Origin: Gyrodactylus bullatarudis
Taxonomy: Eukaryota; Platyhelminthes; Monogenea; Gyrodactylidea; Gyrodactylidae
Direction: 5' to 3'
Length of the DNA: 64,000 bases
Assembly (NCBI GenBank): GCA_012064415.1
Contig: SSNU01000117.1
Span: forward strand, 207,916-271,915
Below are positions 57,830 to 64,000 of this stretch, one piece after another. Made by a program: the position numbers and the translations under genes. A model generated the notes under the pieces. That model was not told the origin of the DNA, searched no databases, and saw nothing but the letters and a program-made list of their open reading frames with translations. Position 1 is the stretch's first letter. Every line of letters starts with the position of its first letter.

Positions 57830-60800
57830 ATAAGCCTTATGATTCGAAGCTAAAATAAGATTTTACCGGTCCAGCCATAATCTCATTTTGAAGATTAACG
57901 AAAACTAAGCATTTTTCCCAAAAAATCGTACGTTTTCGAGTTTGTTCTGACATAAAAAATCTCGATTGAAAATGAACATTTTTGACCACGTGCAAAGATT
58001 TTTTCAATGATTTGAGATTTTTCAATAGTTTTTGCTATATTTTGAATAGAACTAGGGCTTATAGTAAGAATTGAGTCTTTTCTCACATGTAGTAAAAACG
58101 GAAATTGGGTAAATTTTAATGATTTTGAGGAAAATGGGATTATTGTATATCGGAAAATGAAAAATTTTCATTTTGATTTTCATAAATGTGTTTTCATGGT
58201 TAAAAGATCAATTTTTGATTAAGGCAAAATTCATAAATTCTCAATACAGAAATGCCAATAATCGAGTCAAAATGATGTAAATATTTGGGGTTATCTGTGG
58301 GGCTTACGATACTTGAAGGAATTTCATTGTAAAGCGACGGCATTCTGTTCAGATTATAAAGGTTTTTTAAAATTAATTTGTAATTGGTTTTTGGGATGTT
58401 TTAGAATTCCAATAAACTAACGAGGACTGATTCTAATATAAAAAAATCTCGTATATAAAGTCTGTGATCTCATACATAACAAAGTCTGATCTTGACAGTT
58501 ATAAAACTATTGCCACAAATTGCTGGTATCATGAAATAGTCTGTTAAATAAATAAAAAGAAAAAAACAAGGGGTCACGAATAGACACGAGGTAGCCTATT
58601 AAATAATTCATAATCCCCCATCCATTTTTAATTTAGGATCATGATTTTTTTCGAATCAGTACCACGTTTTATGCTCATGTTCCAACGATGTAATCTATCT
58701 CATTAGGTTGTTTTGTTCTTATTCGATAGCAATAAATTATAATACTGGGCTAAACAGTGGAAAAGACATGACCTCTCCATGTGTAGTGCGCATTCAAAAT
58801 GAAAACTATAGAGGTTAAGCAAATTCACTTTTTTCTTTTTGAAAGGTATGGTGTACTAACATCTTAATTCCCCGTATTTCCTACTCTTTTCTTGCATTGT
58901 TTTCTTGTATTGTATTTAACAGTCTCATTACTAAAAAGAAGAGACAAAGAATTGATAACAAAATGACCAGAAATATCCTTAAAAATAAGATGAGATGGAT
59001 AAAAGGACTTAACACTTTTTTCCAATTCTAAATTCTGGGTGGTTGGGGTGTCTGCGTGTTATCTTTCAATTCAGAAAGAGGAGAGAAAAATCCAATTAAT
59101 CCCCAAGAACTGCTAAGAAGAAAGGGGAAATTTTAAAAGTGTATTATTGCCCATTTTGTTTAATCAAAAGAGAAAAAACTGAAATAAACGAGGGGTGTGG
59201 TGACCGATTGTGGTGGCGACAATCCCTTTTTCAAAGTTGACACTTGAATATATATCCCCATCGTTCCCTAGGATTTCATTGATGTTTCCTTTTTTATCAG
59301 GAAATCAATTTCCCTACACTTTTCTTTAGTAGGAGAGAGACAAATTGGTTTTCTTACGAGGAATTTCAATGTATTAACCAATAGTGAAGTGAATCCTACT
59401 GCATCAAACTGATTAGTAGAGGAAGATATTTTTCCAATTTTTAACTTGGTTCAGTATCTGATCCAGTTTTTTTGAGAAGATTCTAAAGTCTTAACCCAAT
59501 TTTTGATTGATGTGAAAATTTTACACCAACTCTAATGGAACAAAAATTTGCCGTGTTTTTATATAAAATCAATCATTTATGAAATAAAACAATCCTCTAC
59601 CAAAAAATTTCTAGAATAAACAAGCTCTCTTGTAAGCAGTCAGATCGTTTTCTCGATATTGAATGCCTAATAATTAAATTTCGGCTCTATTATTTCACCA
59701 TCGAAAAAAATAATCTTTGAAAAAATTTTGAACATTAGACTGTGCGACAAATCGGATTTGAGGTTATGTCTGAAATCAGTTGAGCCCCGCAATAGAAACA
59801 CAAACTTTTTAACTTAGAAAAAAAAATTTGTCAAAAATATAAGAGATTTATTTATCATCTACTCAAAAGTAGACTAATTAAAATTAGTTATCCGAGCCAA
59901 TCGCCAAGTAACCATTGGATGAAACACATTTGCCAATGTATGTATGAATAATCACTTGTTATTATTAGTGAACATGTTTTTTTTATCGTCAATCTATACA
60001 TTCTCTGGAGAGTAATAAAATTTCCGAAACCTATTGTTCACCATTATATGGTAACTTGGTAGGTATTTATCGATTCGTCTCCGAAATAATTTTTAGACCA
60101 GTGTAATACTGAATTCTTAACGCAATCTCATAAAGGACAATTTCATATTACAGCAAGGAGTATTCCCCTATATTCTGACTGACTGCATATGTTACCGTGA
60201 ATCGTGTGAAAGCATGGATTCGTACGAATCACTATAGATGACTAGTGAATCGTGTCAAAGGTTCTTACGATGAATACCATTGATAAATTTATTGCAAAAG
60301 TTGAATTAAATAAAATCCATGATAAACTACCGTTTTTTATTAAATAAATGAGAGAATTATAAAAGCAATCTGTGGCTTTCATATCCAACGTTCTATCTGT
60401 AGGGGATAAATAAATCTAATTTAAATGCCCAAAGAACAGAGTTTAATTTCAAGGTTTCAGAAAACTCCTAAAAAAATTCTTCTCTTGGTGTATTAACCAT
60501 GATCGGCCATTTTTACGACCCAAGATGATCAGCAGGCATTAAAATAAATTGACCCTTGTGTTTGACATATTGGTTTACTAATTCTTCATTCCAAAAAACC
60601 AATATTAAAAAAAATTGAGTTGGAAATTAAAATTATTTTCACGATTCACTAGTGATTCGTAAGAAGAATTACTGAATTGGGCAGGGATCATAAATAAAAC
60701 TTGACGCTTAAAACAAAAAGTGAACCTTCTTTTTAGATCTTCTATCGAATGAGGGATAACCAGAATCATCATTACTGAATTCAATACAATATTTTCTATG

Positions 60801-62630
60801 TATTTTTTTGTGGTCGATTTCTTGACTGAGAATAAAAATGCGTATGTATTGATTAATAACTACTATTTGGCTAACAAGTCAAGTTGATGTGAACTTCACA
60901 TTGTGAAGTAGAATAGTGAGATAGAAGGGGTGGTTGGGTATTATCTTTCTGCCTCTTCTCTTCACTAATGTTAGTATGTGTCGCTTATAAGACTTATTAT
61001 TATTATTACTTATTCGAATATTTTTATTGATCCCATCATAAACTTGTAGGCCTCTATTTTCCATACAAGAGAAGAAGGCTTGCCTTTAAAAGTTTTTTTT
61101 TTAATGATAACTTTACACTTCTTTTACCCGCTCCCCTCTCTCCAGAGGATACTCAAGTTGGCCATTTTATTGACTAGTACAGTCGTTCTCATAATAATCT
61201 ACTCACGCTATGATTAGACGAAGCATGAAAAGAGTCAAAGAGTATTTTTATTTGTTATACTTTTCACCGTTAAGTGTGGAGAAATAAAATTTTTAGTTTT
61301 TCGATCAGGCCTATTTGACAAACTCATAGTCCATTGTCATTCTCAATACATGTACTTAAAGTGTGATAATGGGACAAGTAACTTACTTAGCCTAGTCGGA
61401 TCTCTTGTTGCATTAAAGGACAGAAAAGTAAAAGTATCTAAAAGGTCCTCAAATTACATAAGACCGAAGAATTTTCAGGTTAAAATCATTCAACATTGAA
61501 AGCGATAATTTTATATTTTTAAGAAACTGAAAATAGTTTTTCGAAAAAATTTATGACTTATTCAGCTACAAAAATTTATTAAGTTATGACCATTTAAAGA
61601 TTATTCGTTGTTGAGAACAAAAAAAGAAAGAAACCATACCCATAGAATTCAAAGTGAAATAAGACAGTTACCCATTTTCAGGGTTTAAAGAACCTGAATT
61701 GCATTGCCTTCAACAGTTAAAGGTATCTGGAAACAATTACATGGTTGATTATAACTTTAATGTTGCAATTACTTATGTCCTTATGAGAATTAATTATTCA
61801 AATCCTAAACTCAGATTCTCAAGCATATTTACATCAAGAGAGATCCCAGTTTGGAAATAAATAGTAGTTTTCTTTCTGAAAAGAGATTAATAATCATAAT
61901 TTTTTATCACACTTCTAACACCTTTGACCTTTCCCAGTATTCTTGGGGATGTGTAATCCTCTGTTGAGTTGCATTATCAATGTGTAATCTAAAATGCATA
62001 TTTTTTATTGCGTTTTATGTTAAGCCTAAAAGGCAAAAAACATTTCACTGAAAGGAAAACATGGATGTAAGAGCAACAAATATACACAGACGGAGAAAAA
62101 ATTCTTCTCTTTTCCAAGTCGGTATTTTTATATCTCTGCCTTTACTCAGCATATGGTCTTGTATTTTGAGTAGGGAATTATTTTTCTTTTTCAAATTTCA
62201 TGCAAGTAAATGTATGTTATGAGAGCTATTAAATATATTATTGTAGATAGAAATGAGACATTTCTCAAAGAGTCAATAAAAGCCAACTTAAACTTTCAAG
62301 ATAGAGAAAACAAATTTAACATGAATGTAATCCCGAAAAAAAGATGTTTTTACAGGGATAATATAGAATTAGAAACAAGTTGAAGATTTTTCAAATTTCA
62401 ATATGACGCCAAATTCCCATTTTCTGAAAATTTTCACAATCAGAATTAGACAAGAAAGCCGCAAACATCACCCTTACCATTCTCGGCATATCCATCATTA
62501 TTGAATTATCGAAATTCAATTTCCAAACAATAAACAAGGTGGAAAATTAGAACAGATTTAGCATAATTGATTATCTTGTCTAATTTGTCTTGTCTACCAG
62601 CCCATTTTCAACGTCAAATAGTTAATATTC
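57830..62630. other. No gene seen; scattered repeat relics
   Basis: 57.86-58.1 kb shares blocks (GTTCTGACATAAAAAATC, TTTTCGAGTTTG) with 31.18-31.72 kb. 60230-60660 has inverted ends (ACTAGTGAATCGTG and complement) and resembles 32940-33300 in reverse. Short ORFs have no recognisable motif. Confidence 0.5.
60230..60660. mobile_element. MITE-like element with ACTAGTGAATCGTG ends
   Basis: Inverted ends around 60242 and 60645; the interior (CCAACGTTCTAT...TGATCAGCAGGCATT blocks) matches 32990-33180 on the opposite strand. Non-coding; boundaries approximate. Confidence 0.5.
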
Positions 62631-62639
62631 TCTCAGAAA

Positions 62640-62935
62640 ATATCTTTCACTTGTTAGTTACAGTTATTTTACGAAATTAGTGGAAAATTTTTCGATATTA
62701 GAGGAATCGTTGACAAAATTAGTGTACATTTTCTCGAATTTAGTGGAATGCTTAAACAAAATTACTGGAGAGTTTTCCAATATTAAGAGAATGAGATAAT
62801 TGCAGGTTGGGATCTATTCGAATATAGTGGACAGTTTATAGAAATGAAGGGACATTATTTCGTCTTTAGTGGACAGTTTTTCGAAATTAGTAAAGAAGCC
62901 TAACGTTATTAGTGGATTAGTTCGATTTCATAAAA
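62640..62935. mobile_element. Relic with arrayed CGAAATTAGTGGACA motifs
   Basis: About ten spaced variants of CGAAATTAGTGGA/ACA occur over 290 bp, the motif type that fills the arms of the 25.4-26.9-kb transposon. Probably a degraded terminal repeat of a related element; no transposase nearby. Confidence 0.5.
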
Positions 62936-63635
62936 TAATGTTGAAATTCCTATGGCTAGAATGGAAAAAAAAGATTTTACTTCGTATCATGAGAGTAAAT
63001 TGAAATATTTGAAGCCTTGAGGAAAGAACCATTGAAGGCTGCAATTTTCGTTGTTAGTTAATACAGTATCAAGTAAGAATTTGATCTGACCAAATCTGGG
63101 ATATTTGCTGTCCGATAAGATTCAAGCAATTCTAAGGAAAAAAACTTTTCTTTTGTACCCTAGAAATCTCTTCTAATAATTCAATTAATATGGTCAGCAT
63201 TAGTTGTCAATATTTGAGGTCAATAAAAAAATATCAAACTCATGATAAATTCAGATGAATATCTCTCTCTTTTAAAGAGGAAATTTCCTCATACATCTGG
63301 TAGTGCCGCTCCTCTTATTCGATTGATATCTTCAATATCATCTTTTTATTTGAAGAATAATACTGTAAATCTATGAGAAATCAATTTTTATTGATTCTAA
63401 ATAAGTAGGTATATAAAAAGAAAGAAGGATTCTTCAACCCTGTTTTATTTTATTTGATATAGCCAATATATATATCAATAGATGTGTGTACATCTTGTCC
63501 TTTTATTTGAAGTTGGTAAGATGAGTGAACCCTGGGCGGGCAGTTTTATGACATTTGTAAATGATTGTTATCTCTCTTAATTTTTTAGTGTCTTTTCTAT
63601 AGATTGGTTTTTAAATTGAATCTGAAAACTAATGT

Positions 63636-63800
63636 TAGTCTTAAGACTCCCTGATAGTCTTGAGATTCCCTAGTTAGATAGGAAATCTGGAAACTCGGTT
63701 ATTCATTGTTACCCGGGAATCTAGAAACTCAAGGCAATCTTAAGAATCCCTAGCAAGTTAGGAAATCTAGAAACTCAAGGAAATCTTAAGAATCCCTTGG
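63636..63800. repeat. Short tandem repeat, ~46-bp unit
   Basis: Three to four imperfect units built on ATCTTAAGAATCCCTAG and GGAAATCTAGAAACTC, the last two nearly identical. Confidence 0.65.
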
Positions 63801-64000
63801 GAAGATAAAAACTTGAGAATTCGCTTGATTGATTAGAAAAATTTTGTGAATTTTTTAACAGGGTGGTGAAAAAAACAGAAAACGAATGAAAAAAACAAAA
63901 ATAAAATATTTAGTGGGTACTAGGCAAGGGTGAAATTTTTAACCTCAGATTAGTACCAACTTTTCTGATAGAACTATCAAAAAAATCGCCGCTCAATTTT

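Noticed and set aside
1..64000. CRISPR arrays, operons, ribosome-binding sites
   Set aside because: None seen; spliced animal genes and a eukaryotic repeat landscape make them inappropriate here.

Overview
The window is strongly AT-rich nuclear DNA from an animal. The recognisable genes are metazoan regulators (NDRG, RYBP/YAF2, WDR59, a PHF8/KDM7-type demethylase, SERF, an Sp-type zinc-finger factor), all split by GT-AG introns. Many introns are extremely short: 24 nt twice, then 25, 29, 29, 30, 31, 35, 36, 37 and 38 nt. Others reach 3.5 kb because mobile elements have accumulated in them. Introns in the mid-20s are known from dicyemid mesozoans and a few other reduced animals, so such a lineage is a reasonable guess, but the sequence alone does not prove it.

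Layout. 1-4 kb is gene-dense: a coiled-coil gene running off the left edge (-), NDRG (-), then RYBP (+), which starts 134 bp from NDRG in a head-to-head arrangement. 4.4-25.0 kb is one gene, WDR59 (+), which I reconstruct as 24 exons encoding about 1271 residues. Its introns hold a 5'-truncated Tigger/pogo transposase, two Penelope-like retroelement relics with hammerhead ribozyme motifs, TA-flanked MITEs and a nested 288-bp-arm foldback element. 25.4-26.9 kb is a DDE transposon with long terminal inverted repeats, interrupted by a 577-base assembly gap. 27-35 kb is gene-free and repeat-filled: MITEs, a second large foldback element, a piggyBac-type TTAA element and an LTR-like segment. At 35.5-41.3 kb SERF (-) and a KDM7-type demethylase (+) sit head to head 163 bp apart; the demethylase appears to lack the PHD finger. 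41.5-55.8 kb has no recognisable host gene and carries a third inverted repeat, a GIY-YIG-bearing Penelope fragment and other relics. 55.8-56.9 kb is an Sp-family factor (-) with a likely TATA box. 57-64 kb holds MITEs, a transposon relic and a short tandem array.

The host genes are not a pathway. They cover mTORC1 nutrient signalling (WDR59, in GATOR2), Polycomb repression (RYBP), histone demethylation (KDM7), GC-box transcription (Sp) and small conserved proteins (NDRG, SERF). The contrast is between compact gene pairs with tiny introns and repeat-swollen spacers. Exon boundaries were set by hand from splice consensus, reading frame and remembered family similarity; where checked, exon lengths are consistent in phase across each gene.
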